Below are positions 6,171-15,056 of a DNA stretch of 24,438 nt, piece by piece; within the stretch, counting starts at the first letter, position 1, and the number at the start of each line of letters is the position of its first letter. Under the pieces are notes generated by a model that saw only the letters and a program-made list of their open reading frames with translations, did no database searches and was not told where the DNA came from. The translations under genes and the position numbers were made by a program. This stretch comes from Bacillota bacterium (GTDB lineage: Bacteria; Bacillota; Limnochordia; Darwinibacteriales; DTU012), in NCBI GenBank assembly GCA_012521805.1, contig JAAYLQ010000038.1, forward strand, positions 1 to 24,438. The letters are read 5' to 3'.

Positions 6171-7926
6171 AGTTCAGCTTTAACTCCTTAAGCTGCTGCT
6201 CTGATATTTCTGATGGAGCATTAACCATTAAATCTAGGGCACTGGTAGTTTTGGGGAAGGCAATTACATCTCGGATGGAACTGCTTCCGGTTAACAGCAT
6301 AACAAGTCGATCCAGGCCAAAGGCAATGCCCCCATGGGGTGGTGCTCCATATTCAAAAGCCTCCAAGAAAAATCCAAATTTATCGTGAGCTTCTTCTGGA
6401 GTAAACCCTAACGCTTTAAACATTTTCATCTGCAGGTCTTTGTTGGAGATCCGCACACTGCCACCACCAAGCTCAACCCCATTCAGCACCAAGTCATACG
6501 CTTTGGCCCGAACATTTTGCTGGTCTGTTGTGAGAATAGCTACATCATCGTCATGAGGGGCGGTAAACGGATGATGTGCTGCCGTATAACGTCCCTCTTC
6601 CTCATTGTACTCAAACAGAGGCCAATCAACAACCCAGAGGAAATCAAAGCGGTCGGGATCGATCAGCTCCAGCTTACTGCCCAAGTGTAAGCGCAGTCTG
6701 CCAAGTACCTCTGCTGCAGCCGCAGGTGCATCAGCCACCAGCAGCAGCAGGTCACCCTGCTCAGCCCCTAATTTATCACAGATAGCTTGAATTTCACTTT
6801 CGGAGAGGAATTTGGCTACAGGTGACTTGATGGTTTCATCGATATTAAACCACACTAACCCCTTAGCACCAAAATCTGTCGCCATTTTTACCAGTTCATC
6901 AATTTCACGCCTAGAAAATTTGGCTCCGCAGCCTTTAGCATTGATACCCCTCACCACACCGCCACCAGCAACAGTTGCGGCAAAGACCTTGAACTCGCTC
7001 TCTGCTACCGCATCAGTCACCTCAACGATCTCCAACCCAAAGCGTGTATCGGGGCGATCGCTGCCGTAGCGAAGCATAGCTTCTTGATAACTAATTCGGG
7101 GAATTGGAGTCTTGATCCGTTTACCTGTAATTGTTTCAGTTAGATTGACAATCATTTCCTCCATAATTTGCATAATATCATCAGCATCAACAAAGGACAT
7201 CTCGACGTCGATTTGAGTAAATTCAGGCTGACGATCCGCTCGCAAATCCTCGTCCCGAAAACATCTAGCAATTTGATAATAGCGTTCAAAACCGGCAATC
7301 ATCAGCAGCTGTTTAAACAGCTGGGGAGATTGCGGCAGCGCATAAAATTTACCAGTATGGATGCGGCTGGGCACCACATAATCTCGAGCACCTTCAGGAG
7401 TGGATTTTGTCAGCATCGGCGTTTCAATTTCTAAAAATCCACGGGAATCCAGGAAATTGCGGACAAAATGCACAATTCTATGTCTGGTAATGATTGCATC
7501 CTGCAGGTGTTTTTGCCGCAGATTTAAATAGCGATATTTCAACAGCAAACTGTCGTCTACATCTTCAACCCTATCAATATGAAACGGTGGCGTCTTAGAC
7601 TCCGCCAAAATCTGCAGCGATTGAACTTGCACCTCAACTTCTCCGCTTGCTAGCTCAGGATTGGTCTGTCCTTCCGGACGGGGTTGAACAATCCCTGTTA
7701 CCGATAGTACAAACTCCTGCCGCAGCTTTTCAGCTCTTCGGTATTGATCTGCAGTTAATGTTTCTGGACTGCAGACAATCTGCACTAATCCAGAGCGATC
7801 CCGCAGATCAATAAAGATCAGGCCGCCTAAATCCCGTCTGCGGTTAACCCAACCATTTAAAGTTACTGTTTGTCCCACCAATTCTTTACTGATGGTGCCA
7901 CAGTGATGTGTTCTTTTCCAGCTCAT
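6157..7926 (-). CDS. aspS: Aspartyl-tRNA synthetase
   Basis: A 589-residue class II synthetase that charges tRNA-Asp. The start is the ATG at 7926 (MSWKRTHHCG), with GAGGGG just upstream and only 4 nt after the hisS stop; an in-frame start further up lies within hisS and is rejected. Seen in order: an N-terminal OB-fold anticodon-binding domain (GWVNRRRDLGGLIFIDLRD), motif 2 (FRDEDLRADRQPEFTQIDVEM), the bacterial GAD insertion in the middle, and motif 3 GIAFGLDRLVMLL near the end. A Leu (residue 33, RRRDLGG) is found where non-discriminating AspRS enzymes often have His, which favours a tRNA-Asp-specific enzyme; that is an inference. It is the last gene of the ppiC-hisS-aspS group, and no terminator is evident after it. 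Confidence 0.97.
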   Translation of the reverse strand: MSWKRTHHCGTISKELVGQTVTLNGWVNRRRDLGGLIFIDLRDRSGLVQIVCSPETLTADQYRRAEKLRQEFVLSVTGIVQPRPEGQTNPELASGEVEVQVQSLQILAESKTPPFHIDRVEDVDDSLLLKYRYLNLRQKHLQDAIITRHRIVHFVRNFLDSRGFLEIETPMLTKSTPEGARDYVVPSRIHTGKFYALPQSPQLFKQLLMIAGFERYYQIARCFRDEDLRADRQPEFTQIDVEMSFVDADDIMQIMEEMIVNLTETITGKRIKTPIPRISYQEAMLRYGSDRPDTRFGLEIVEVTDAVAESEFKVFAATVAGGGVVRGINAKGCGAKFSRREIDELVKMATDFGAKGLVWFNIDETIKSPVAKFLSESEIQAICDKLGAEQGDLLLLVADAPAAAAEVLGRLRLHLGSKLELIDPDRFDFLWVVDWPLFEYNEEEGRYTAAHHPFTAPHDDDVAILTTDQQNVRAKAYDLVLNGVELGGGSVRISNKDLQMKMFKALGFTPEEAHDKFGFFLEAFEYGAPPHGGIAFGLDRLVMLLTGSSSIRDVIAFPKTTSALDLMVNAPSEISEQQLKELKLNFKTH

Positions 7927-7930
7927 GCTG

Positions 7931-9196
7931 CTACCCCTCTTTCTTAACTGACAAGTATTCAACAATCTGATCAAGAGCGACATCTGCCTCGGTACCTGTA
8001 TCCATGCGGCGTACCTTAACAGTACCAGTTTTCAGTTCCTCTTCACCAACTATAACTACCCATCTAGATTTAAACTTGTCTGCTGATTTCATCTGGGCTT
8101 TCAAGCTGCGATCCATATAGTCGGTCTCTACCCACAGCCCTGATGCCCGCAGCTTCACTACCAGATCCACAGCTGCTGTTTTGGTATCTCCCCCAAAATG
8201 GGCCACATAAACATCGGCATGCTGCTCAGGAAAAATGTCAATTTGCTGTTGTTCTAAGGCTAACAGCAGTCGATCCACACCAACTGCATAGCCAACTGCC
8301 GGCATAGGTTTACCGCCGATTTCTTCGACTAAACCGTCATAGCGGCCACCCCCGCCGATAGCATTCTGAGCACCTAGGCTGGACACTGTTATTTCAAACA
8401 CTGTTTTAGTGTAATAATCAAAACCCCGCACAAGTTTTGGATTCAGCTCGTAATCTATTTCCAGCAGATCGAGGTACTTGATCACTGTTTGAAAGTGATC
8501 GCTGCACTCTGTACAGAGATAGTTGGTAATTAGTGGAATTTCTGCCACTAAAGCCTGGCATTTTGGGTTTTTGCAGTCCAATACCCGCAGTGGATTGCGG
8601 CTGATGCGGCTTTGACAGTTTTCGCAAAACTGATCAAATTTTTCGCCTAAATGCTGCTGCAGTACCTCCCGATACTTGGGGCGGCACTCCGGACAACCAA
8701 GACTGTTGATATGTACTTGAAAATCGGACAGCCCGCATGCTTTGTATAATTCAATCGGCAGAATGATCATTTCTACGTCTAAAAAGGGATCCATACTTCC
8801 GATTGCTTCAACTCCAAATTGAGAAAACTGCCGGTACCTTCCTGCCTGCGGTTTTTCGTAGCGGAACATTGGTCCCACATAGTAGAGTTTTGATGGCAAA
8901 GATTGGGCATATAGCTTGTTTTCAATAAACGCCCGTACCACGCAGGCCGTTCCTTCTGGACGTAGCGTTATACTGCGATCTCCCCGGTCTGTGAAAGTAT
9001 ACATTTCTTTCTCAACAATATCGGTGGCTTCACCAATGCCTCGTTCAAAAAGTTCGGTATGCTCAAAAATCGGTGTCCTGATTTCTTGATAGCCAAACCG
9101 ATGACAAATATCACGAATCTTTGCTTCAACCAGCTGCCATTTACGCGCATCCTCTGGCAGTATATCATTTGTACCGCGCGGTCGTCTTACATTCAC
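7931..9196 (-). CDS. hisS: Histidyl-tRNA synthetase
   Basis: A 421-residue class II synthetase. Start is a GTG at 9196 (M-NVRRPRGTNDILPED) with AGGAGGT 8 nt upstream; the upstream in-frame start at 9271 would run through a hairpin and add residues not typical of the family. Visible: motif 1 region, TLRPEGT at 77-83, motif 2 around 105-130 (GPMFRYEKPQAGRYRQF), the HisA-type motif LVRGFDYYTKTVFE, motif 3 (MPAVGYAVGVDRLLLAL), and the C-terminal anticodon-binding domain. The insertion domain carries several CxxC-like pairs (CPEC, CENC, CKNPKC, CTEC), a pattern seen in some Gram-positive HisRS and possibly a metal site. No T-box leader is present, as it follows ppiC with only a hairpin between. 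Confidence 0.97.
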   Translation of the reverse strand: MNVRRPRGTNDILPEDARKWQLVEAKIRDICHRFGYQEIRTPIFEHTELFERGIGEATDIVEKEMYTFTDRGDRSITLRPEGTACVVRAFIENKLYAQSLPSKLYYVGPMFRYEKPQAGRYRQFSQFGVEAIGSMDPFLDVEMIILPIELYKACGLSDFQVHINSLGCPECRPKYREVLQQHLGEKFDQFCENCQSRISRNPLRVLDCKNPKCQALVAEIPLITNYLCTECSDHFQTVIKYLDLLEIDYELNPKLVRGFDYYTKTVFEITVSSLGAQNAIGGGGRYDGLVEEIGGKPMPAVGYAVGVDRLLLALEQQQIDIFPEQHADVYVAHFGGDTKTAAVDLVVKLRASGLWVETDYMDRSLKAQMKSADKFKSRWVVIVGEEELKTGTVKVRRMDTGTEADVALDQIVEYLSVKKEG

Positions 9197-9224
9197 TGTT
9201 ACTACCTCCTGCCTCGATATGAAA

Positions 9225-9249
9225 CGAGTGGTGGGCAGACCACCACTCG
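9225..9249 (-). terminator. Hairpin between ppiC and hisS (weak or partial terminator)
   Basis: A perfect 10-bp inverted repeat (9225-9234 and 9240-9249, 5-nt loop) starts 28 nt after the ppiC stop. On the minus strand it is followed only by TTTCATAT, a poor U-tract. It may attenuate transcription into hisS-aspS, or stabilise the 3' end of a processed ppiC mRNA. Confidence 0.6.
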
Positions 9250-9277
9250 CATTTATATCCTCTTCCTGCATTTCAAT

Positions 9278-10693
9278 CTACTCAGTCTCTACCTCATCAG
9301 TCTCCAACTCAGATGCCTCTTCTTCTGCTGCTTCAGCTTCAATCTGAGCATACATCTCTTGAATCGCAGCAATTCGTTCATCAACTTCTGCAGCGGCATC
9401 TTCCGCACCCATCTCCTCAAGCACAGTGCGTACAATGAATTGAGTCATAATATCACCTGAGCTTAACTCAGATGCTTTTAGATAGGCTGCGATGGCTTTG
9501 TCATTTTGTTCAGTTTCCTGATAAAGGGAACCGAGCATAAGATGCAGCTGTCCATCATTAGCTGAATGCTGCACTGCTTGTTCATATGCCTCAATCGCTT
9601 TGTCAATTTCATCCATTTGAATATAAACTTGTCCTATGGAAGACCACAGGAATCCATTGGCTGGATTTTCATCGATTGCTTCGCGATAAGCTTTAACTGC
9701 ATCTTCATATTCTTCGTTCAGTACATGCTGAAAAGCAGCCAGCTGTCGATCAATTACTACAATATCGGCTTTATTCCGCTGCTCTGTTAACCAATTGGAG
9801 AAAAGCACTGCCTTTTCTTCTTCAATCAGTCTTTCACGAATTTGATCTTTAGCCGCTTCGAACTCCTCGCCTTCAGCAGTCTTTTTATCAGTTACCTTAA
9901 TAATATGGTATCCAAATTCACTTTTTACTAAGCCGCTGACCTCACCAATTTCCATGCTGAAAACAGCGTCTTCAAATGGTTGAACAGTTTGTCCTCGGCT
10001 GATGAAACCGAGATCACCACCTGCTTCCGCACTGCCATCGTCGCTGTATGTTTTAGCAGCTTCAGCAAAATCCATACCGTCTAAAAGACTTAAAATTTCC
10101 TCGGCCCTTGCTTCAGCAGCTTCCCAAGCTTCTGGCATGTCGGTATCAACACGCACTAGGATATGGCTGGCTCTTACCTGTTCATAACTTTCTTTGATAG
10201 CCTGCTCACTAACTTCAATTTCCCCAGCTATCTCGTCAACCAGCTTCTGAAAGGCTAACTGCATAGTGGCAATTTCTTTCAAAGCTGCATCAGTGTATCC
10301 GTACATCTCCAGCACTTCCTGGCCGTACATCTCCTTCATTGCGGATACTTCCGCTTCTACCTCGGCTTTACTTGGCTGGTATTTGCGGTTCGCAATTTCC
10401 TCCTCTATGAGGGTGTTCTCCACCAATCTTTCATACGCATTATACCGGATTCCCTCAAGCATAGAGTTATTCAGCTGACCATACATCATTTGATAATACT
10501 GCAGTTCTTGAAGGTACACATTCTGCAAATCATATAAAGAAATCGGCCGTCCGTTGACTGTTGCTACCGATGCATAAACATCACTGCCTCCACCAAAAAA
10601 CGACGTGCCGCCAATATATAATGCTCCAGCAATAAAAGTAACACAGATAAAGATTACCAGTGGTTTTGCCAAGGACCTAAATTTCTTAATCAA
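9278..10693 (-). CDS. Membrane-anchored PpiC (parvulin) peptidyl-prolyl isomerase with TPR repeats
   Basis: A 471-residue extracytoplasmic folding factor related to PrsA/SurA. Start is a TTG at 10693, with AAAGGA about 10 nt upstream. Residues 11-33 form a hydrophobic signal anchor; no lipobox cysteine follows, so unlike B. subtilis PrsA it is not an evident lipoprotein. Residues 42-170 look like the SurA/PrsA N-terminal chaperone region (ATVNGRPISLYDLQN). Residues 173-270 are the parvulin domain (RASHILVRV, YSDDGSAEAGGDLGFISRG, PFEDAVFSM, SEFGYHIIKV). About 320-410 contain TPR-like repeats (EDAVKAYREAIDENP; DKAIEAYEQAV; DKAIAAYLKASEL), and the tail is very acidic. It has its own sigma-A promoter and is followed by hisS. 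The TPR part is uncommon for the family. Confidence 0.9.
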   Translation of the reverse strand: MIKKFRSLAKPLVIFICVTFIAGALYIGGTSFFGGGSDVYASVATVNGRPISLYDLQNVYLQELQYYQMMYGQLNNSMLEGIRYNAYERLVENTLIEEEIANRKYQPSKAEVEAEVSAMKEMYGQEVLEMYGYTDAALKEIATMQLAFQKLVDEIAGEIEVSEQAIKESYEQVRASHILVRVDTDMPEAWEAAEARAEEILSLLDGMDFAEAAKTYSDDGSAEAGGDLGFISRGQTVQPFEDAVFSMEIGEVSGLVKSEFGYHIIKVTDKKTAEGEEFEAAKDQIRERLIEEEKAVLFSNWLTEQRNKADIVVIDRQLAAFQHVLNEEYEDAVKAYREAIDENPANGFLWSSIGQVYIQMDEIDKAIEAYEQAVQHSANDGQLHLMLGSLYQETEQNDKAIAAYLKASELSSGDIMTQFIVRTVLEEMGAEDAAAEVDERIAAIQEMYAQIEAEAAEEEASELETDEVETE

Positions 10694-10735
10694 CCATAAC
10701 CATTCCTTTCCAATATCTTATGAATGCACAAGAAT

Positions 10736-10764
10736 ATTTTACTTCACAGCAATGGATCTGTCAA
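10736..10764 (-). promoter_or_regulatory. Sigma-A promoter of ppiC-hisS-aspS
   Basis: On the minus strand TTGACA (10759-10764) and TAAAAT (10736-10741) are 17 bp apart, close to consensus. Transcription should start near 10729, about 36 nt before the TTG start. The hemZ stop codon TGA (10761-10763) is inside the -35 box. Confidence 0.88.
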
Positions 10765-12245
10765 ACAGATAAGTGTTGCTTAATCTGGTATTTCTTTGCA
10801 TCGATCAACTGGCAAACCTGATGAGCATAAGTTGCTGGGCATTTAGGATTGGCATGTCTGACAACAGCTAAGTCGGGAGATACCAGCTTGGTGATTGCCC
10901 CGCCGCCTAAACCGATGATGGTCTGCCGCTCTTCCATCATTTGAATATTGTAAATCGACTCAGCGCCCGGTTTAGCATAACCAATATTTTCTAGATCGCT
11001 TAAAATAAACCGCTGGCGATAAAGATAATAGGGATGCATTCCTGCTTCCTCTAAGCTTTTCTGCGCTAGTTCAGCCATTTGTTCCCCAAGTTCATGCTCA
11101 AGCTCAAGCTGTGCTGCGGTTTTACCAAAGTGACTGGCGCGCTTTAAAGCTAAACTGTGAATAGTAATATTGTCAGGATTTAATTTAATTACCTGGTCCA
11201 AACTTTCAGCAAAATCCTCAAGATTCTCACCGGGCAGACCTAAAATCAGGTCAGAATTAATAATGGCAAAGTTGTTTGAATGTGCCAATTCAAATGCCCT
11301 CCGAACCTGGTCAGCGGTATGCTCCCTGCCGATCAGTTTTAGGGTGCGGTCATGCATCGTCTGAGGATTTATACTCAGCCTCTGGACGCCATGCTCTTTC
11401 ATGATCGCTATCGTATCGACATCCAATGTTTCGGGTCGGCCTGCCTCGACAGTATATTCCTGGCAGCTTTCTGCATCAAAATACTGGTTTAACAGCTGCA
11501 GCAGATTACTCAGTGCTCTGCCTTTAATCGTTGTAGGTGTGCCTCCACCTAAATAGACAGATTGGACTCGGATACCCTGACTACGCAGTAACTCCCCCAC
11601 ACTTTTAATCTCCAGCTCTAAAGCGGATAAAAAATCTTCCACTAAATGTCCGTGGGTCTGCAGGGGATAAGCCGCAAAGGAACAGTAGCCGCAGCGGGTA
11701 GGACAAAACGGAATACCGACGTAAACGCTTACCGGATTGTTGACATTGGGCAGGAAAAAGCTCCGCTGTTTCTCTACGACATCGAAGAGCAGCTGCTGCC
11801 GCTCTTCAGAAACACAATAGACATCTGTCAATAAATTGTGGATCTCTTCTCTGCTGAAGTTCCGATCTAACAGTCGGTGAACAAGCTTTGTCGGCCGTAC
11901 TCCTGTCAAAATTCCCCAAGGGCCAAGTGAAAGACCAAATACTTGACCAAGGACAGTTCTTACCCCTAGGCGTACCCTTTCCTTGACGCGGTTTTTCCGG
12001 TCATGGCGGTTATAGCATGGTCGGTTAATTTCCGGATCAAAATGCTGCCATGGATTATGACCTTCTAGTTTAACAGTTGTTAAGATGCCTGCTTTGGTAT
12101 CTTGCGAACTTACCTCTATTAGCCGTCCCCTTGAAAAATCAACACTGCGGAACATCGACGTAATTGTTCCCCGAACCGCAGCGTCCAGCTCAGGCGGCGC
12201 TTTGATCCGAAATGCTATCGGCTGCGTTTGTTGTGGTATCGCCAT
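10761..12245 (-). CDS. hemZ: HemZ-type coproporphyrinogen III oxidase-like radical SAM protein
   Basis: A 494-residue radical SAM enzyme of the oxygen-independent coproporphyrinogen dehydrogenase (HemN) family. The N-terminal about 170 residues are the HemZ-specific region. The cluster motif C181-PTR-C185-GY-C188 (with F at 190) fits CxxxCxxC, followed by the SAM-binding YLGGGTPTT and by the radical SAM barrel. Full length agrees with B. subtilis HemZ (about 500). The exact substrate is uncertain: several HemN-like proteins lack coproporphyrinogen activity, and no other haem gene is in view. The ATG at 12245 has AGGAG 8 nt upstream, and that ribosome site overlaps the stop codon of the metallohydrolase gene upstream, so the two are probably translationally coupled. 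Confidence 0.9.
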   Translation of the reverse strand: MAIPQQTQPIAFRIKAPPELDAAVRGTITSMFRSVDFSRGRLIEVSSQDTKAGILTTVKLEGHNPWQHFDPEINRPCYNRHDRKNRVKERVRLGVRTVLGQVFGLSLGPWGILTGVRPTKLVHRLLDRNFSREEIHNLLTDVYCVSEERQQLLFDVVEKQRSFFLPNVNNPVSVYVGIPFCPTRCGYCSFAAYPLQTHGHLVEDFLSALELEIKSVGELLRSQGIRVQSVYLGGGTPTTIKGRALSNLLQLLNQYFDAESCQEYTVEAGRPETLDVDTIAIMKEHGVQRLSINPQTMHDRTLKLIGREHTADQVRRAFELAHSNNFAIINSDLILGLPGENLEDFAESLDQVIKLNPDNITIHSLALKRASHFGKTAAQLELEHELGEQMAELAQKSLEEAGMHPYYLYRQRFILSDLENIGYAKPGAESIYNIQMMEERQTIIGLGGGAITKLVSPDLAVVRHANPKCPATYAHQVCQLIDAKKYQIKQHLSV

Positions 12246-12256
12246 AGTTACTGCTC

Positions 12257-12871
12257 CTAACGTAAAAAAGGATTATGATTCAATTCCTGCTCTAGGGTAG
12301 TCTTGGAACCATGTCCAGGATAAATTACGGTATCCATCGGCAGCTGTTTTAACCTCTGCAAACTCGTTCTTAATGCGGCGCTGTCACCACCAGGAAAATC
12401 GCTGCGCCCGATTGAGGACTGAAAAAGAGTGTCTCCTGTAAACAATACCCCAGGTCCAAGCAGGCAGATACTACCTGGCGAATGCCCGGGGGTATGAATT
12501 ACAGTAAGGAAAGAGTCTGCCAGCTTAATCTGGGATCCATCCTGCAGCAGCCGCGCTGCCTTTGGACTTACAATCTGGTGCTCGGAAATCAGCGCAGAAA
12601 GATTCCAATTTGGATCAGTTAAATAATGCTCGTCCCCTTGATGAATCTGAATCGGTGCTCCAATTTGTTCATGAAGCCACTGATTGCCGGCTATATGATC
12701 CACGTGGCCATGAGTATTGATTATTGCAGCAACAGTGGCTTGTTTGCTCTGTAAATAAGCCAGCAGTGCTTCGCCTTCAACAATCGGGTCAATCACAATC
12801 GCAGTATTCTGTTCCACTACCACATAGCAGTTAGCGCCCAAAAAACCCGATGTGAATGTGCGAATCTCCAT
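12257..12871 (-). CDS. Metallo-beta-lactamase-fold hydrolase (GloB/YqgX-like)
   Basis: A 204-residue cytoplasmic protein with the complete binuclear metal site of the glyoxalase II-like group: H54-G-H56-V-D58-H59, H130 in HTPGHSPGS, D147 in FTGDTLF, and H187 in YPGHG. At this length it lacks the C-terminal domain of classical glyoxalase II, resembling B. subtilis YqgX and other short thioesterase-like hydrolases. Candidate substrates are S-acyl thiols such as S-lactoyl-bacillithiol or related adducts, but that is inference. It is 13 nt after rel and 11 nt before hemZ, clearly in the same operon. Confidence 0.92.
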   Translation of the reverse strand: MEIRTFTSGFLGANCYVVVEQNTAIVIDPIVEGEALLAYLQSKQATVAAIINTHGHVDHIAGNQWLHEQIGAPIQIHQGDEHYLTDPNWNLSALISEHQIVSPKAARLLQDGSQIKLADSFLTVIHTPGHSPGSICLLGPGVLFTGDTLFQSSIGRSDFPGGDSAALRTSLQRLKQLPMDTVIYPGHGSKTTLEQELNHNPFLR

Positions 12872-12884
12872 TGTATCAACCTTT

Positions 12885-15035
12885 CTACGTTGGTGTCGCT
12901 CTTCTGACAGACACTACACCATCAACCTGCCGCAGGCGGTTAATCAGTGCCTGCATATGCTCTAGATTATAAATATCCACTGTCAGCAGAATCAAAGCGA
13001 TATCGTCTTTCAATTTGCGGGTGTTAACTGCTTCAATATTTGTCTGACCTTCGGCGATAGTGTTCATAATGGCAGAAAGCATATTCATTCGGTCAACAGC
13101 TTTCAACTCTAAATCAACTGGGAACGATTCCTTCTCGCTGGTGTTCCATGCTACCTCAATCTGTCGGCCAGAATCCTGGCTGAGAGACTGAACATTAGGA
13201 CAGTCAGTGCGGTGAATCGACACTCCACGACCGCGTGTCACATAGCCAACAATCTCATCGCCCGGAACCGGAGTGCAGCATTTAGAAAATCTGACCAATA
13301 AATTGTCCACTCCCTTAATCGCTACTCCCTTGGCTTCGCGATGCCGTGGCTGTCTGGATCTGTTTAACTGTCTGTCGCGCCTGCGCTCCTCCAGTTCTTT
13401 GCCTGCTAGCTTCTGAACTACTTGGTTGGCATTTATTCTGCCAAAGCCGATGCTGGCAAATAAATCATCGGGATTGCTGTAGCCGTATCGTTTAGCTGTG
13501 TCTGTCAGTTTTTTGGCGGCGAGGTATTCCTTTATTTCCAAATTATGCTTTTTCAATTCTTTTTCCAACTGCTCGCGACCGCGCATCACACTGACATCGC
13601 GCTGTTCTTCCTTCAGCCAGCTCCTGATTTTATTTCTAGCTTTTGATGTTTTGACAAAACTAAGCCAATCTTGACTTGGATTAGCAGTCTTACTGGTCAG
13701 AATTTCTACAAATTCGCCATTTTTCAACTGATAATCAAGGGGCTGAATCTTACCGTTGACTTTAGCACCGATACAGCGCAAACCGATATCAGTATGAACA
13801 TCAAAGGCAAAGTCCACAGGAGTGGAGCCTGTAGGCAGAGCTTTAACATCTCCTTTAGGAGTAAATACAAAGACCTCATCTTCAAACAGATCGATTTTCA
13901 AGCTCTCCATAAATTCCTGGGGATCTTTCATATCCTGCAGCCATTCGACGGCTTCCCGCAGCCACTGGACTTTGGTATTTACTGTTTCATCCTTTTTACT
14001 GCCCATTCCCTCTTTGTACATCCAGTGGGCAGCCACACCTTTTTCCGCAATGCGGTGCATCTCCCAAGTGCGGATTTGAATCTCGTACAGCTCTCCATGG
14101 GGACCGATAATTGTAGTGTGGAGCGACTGATACATATTAGACTTAGGCATGGCAATATAATCTTTGAACCTTCCAGGGATAGGCTTCCAAAGCGTGTGAA
14201 TTGCACCGAGGACAGCATAGCAGTCTCTAACAGAGTCCACAATTACCCGCACCGCTAATAAATCATAGATCTCATTAAGAGACTTGTCCTGCCGTTCCAT
14301 TTTTTGATAGATACTGTACAAATGCTTTGGGCGGCCTTGGATCTCAGCAGTAATCCCGAGCTCTGCCAGCTTATCTTGGAGAATCTGCATCAATAACTGC
14401 AGATCATTCTCCCGCTCCTGGCGTTTTTTGCTAAGCTGATTGACCAATTCGTAGTAGCGTTCAGGCCATAGATAGCGAAAAGCAATATCTTCTATCTCCC
14501 ATTTGATAGTCCAGATCCCCAAACGGTTCGCTAAAGGTGCATAGATATCTAAGGTTTCCCGAGCAATCTTGATCTGCCGCTCTTGATCTAAATAGCGCAG
14601 CGTGCGCATGTTATGGAGTCGGTCTGCAAGTTTGATCAAAATCACGCGGATATCCTTCGCCATTGCAAAAATCATCTTGCGCAGATTTTCCGCTTCCCGC
14701 TCCAGGCGGTTCTTAAAAGGCAGTTTCTCCAGTTTAGTTACACCATCAACCAACGCAAAAATGTGGCTTCCAAACTCCTGCTCCAGTTCTTCCGGTGTAA
14801 CATCTGTATCCTCGATCACATCATGCAGCAGCCCAGCAGCGACAGTATCAAGATCCAGCTCTAAATCCGCCAGAATCAGAGCAACTTCGAAGGGATGGTT
14901 GAAAAAAGGTTCGCCTGAATCACGAAGCTGTCCTTCGTGAGCTGCTTTGGCAAAGTCATATGCTTTAATGATAATCTCAAGATCTGCATCTGGATAATAA
15001 CTTGTAATTCGCTCTAACAAGGACTTTAGATCCAA
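12885..15035 (-). CDS. rel: Bifunctional (p)ppGpp synthetase/hydrolase Rel (RSH family)
   Basis: A 716-residue stringent-response enzyme. I start at TTG 15035 because GAGGTG is at the ideal 5-6 nt distance; an in-frame TTG at 15053 would place that ribosome site inside the gene. The hydrolase HD domain is intact (H47 in NHPFE; H71-D72 in HDVIEDT; HNMRTL). The synthetase domain has YDLLAVRVIV and GRFKDYIAMPKSNMYQSLHT; the basic RFKD motif is the kind found in bifunctional Rel, in contrast to the acidic version in RelA. The C-terminal half has TGS (VFVFTPKGDVKALPTGSTPVDFAF), helical and zinc-finger regions with the CCTPVPGDEIVGYVTRGRG motif, and a terminal ACT domain. Neighbours recJ-apt-rel are the usual Gram-positive arrangement. 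Confidence 0.96.
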   Translation of the reverse strand: MDLKSLLERITSYYPDADLEIIIKAYDFAKAAHEGQLRDSGEPFFNHPFEVALILADLELDLDTVAAGLLHDVIEDTDVTPEELEQEFGSHIFALVDGVTKLEKLPFKNRLEREAENLRKMIFAMAKDIRVILIKLADRLHNMRTLRYLDQERQIKIARETLDIYAPLANRLGIWTIKWEIEDIAFRYLWPERYYELVNQLSKKRQERENDLQLLMQILQDKLAELGITAEIQGRPKHLYSIYQKMERQDKSLNEIYDLLAVRVIVDSVRDCYAVLGAIHTLWKPIPGRFKDYIAMPKSNMYQSLHTTIIGPHGELYEIQIRTWEMHRIAEKGVAAHWMYKEGMGSKKDETVNTKVQWLREAVEWLQDMKDPQEFMESLKIDLFEDEVFVFTPKGDVKALPTGSTPVDFAFDVHTDIGLRCIGAKVNGKIQPLDYQLKNGEFVEILTSKTANPSQDWLSFVKTSKARNKIRSWLKEEQRDVSVMRGREQLEKELKKHNLEIKEYLAAKKLTDTAKRYGYSNPDDLFASIGFGRINANQVVQKLAGKELEERRRDRQLNRSRQPRHREAKGVAIKGVDNLLVRFSKCCTPVPGDEIVGYVTRGRGVSIHRTDCPNVQSLSQDSGRQIEVAWNTSEKESFPVDLELKAVDRMNMLSAIMNTIAEGQTNIEAVNTRKLKDDIALILLTVDIYNLEHMQALINRLRQVDGVVSVRRATPT

Positions 15036-15056
15036 GGCTTCACCTCTTTTCAAACC

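Noticed and set aside
9197..9271. Longer N-terminus for hisS starting at 9271
   Set aside because: It would translate through a perfect 10-bp hairpin and has no match to HisRS N-termini, whereas GTG 9196 has an ideal AGGAGGT.
9059..9460. 133-residue plus-strand frame over the hisS-ppiC junction
   Set aside because: Overlaps two well-supported genes antisense and reads through the hairpin; composition biased to Leu/Ser/Cys as typical for a shadow frame.
13671..14258. 195-residue plus-strand frame inside rel
   Set aside because: It is the mirror of the conserved synthetase domain of rel on the other strand; no ribosome site or recognisable product.
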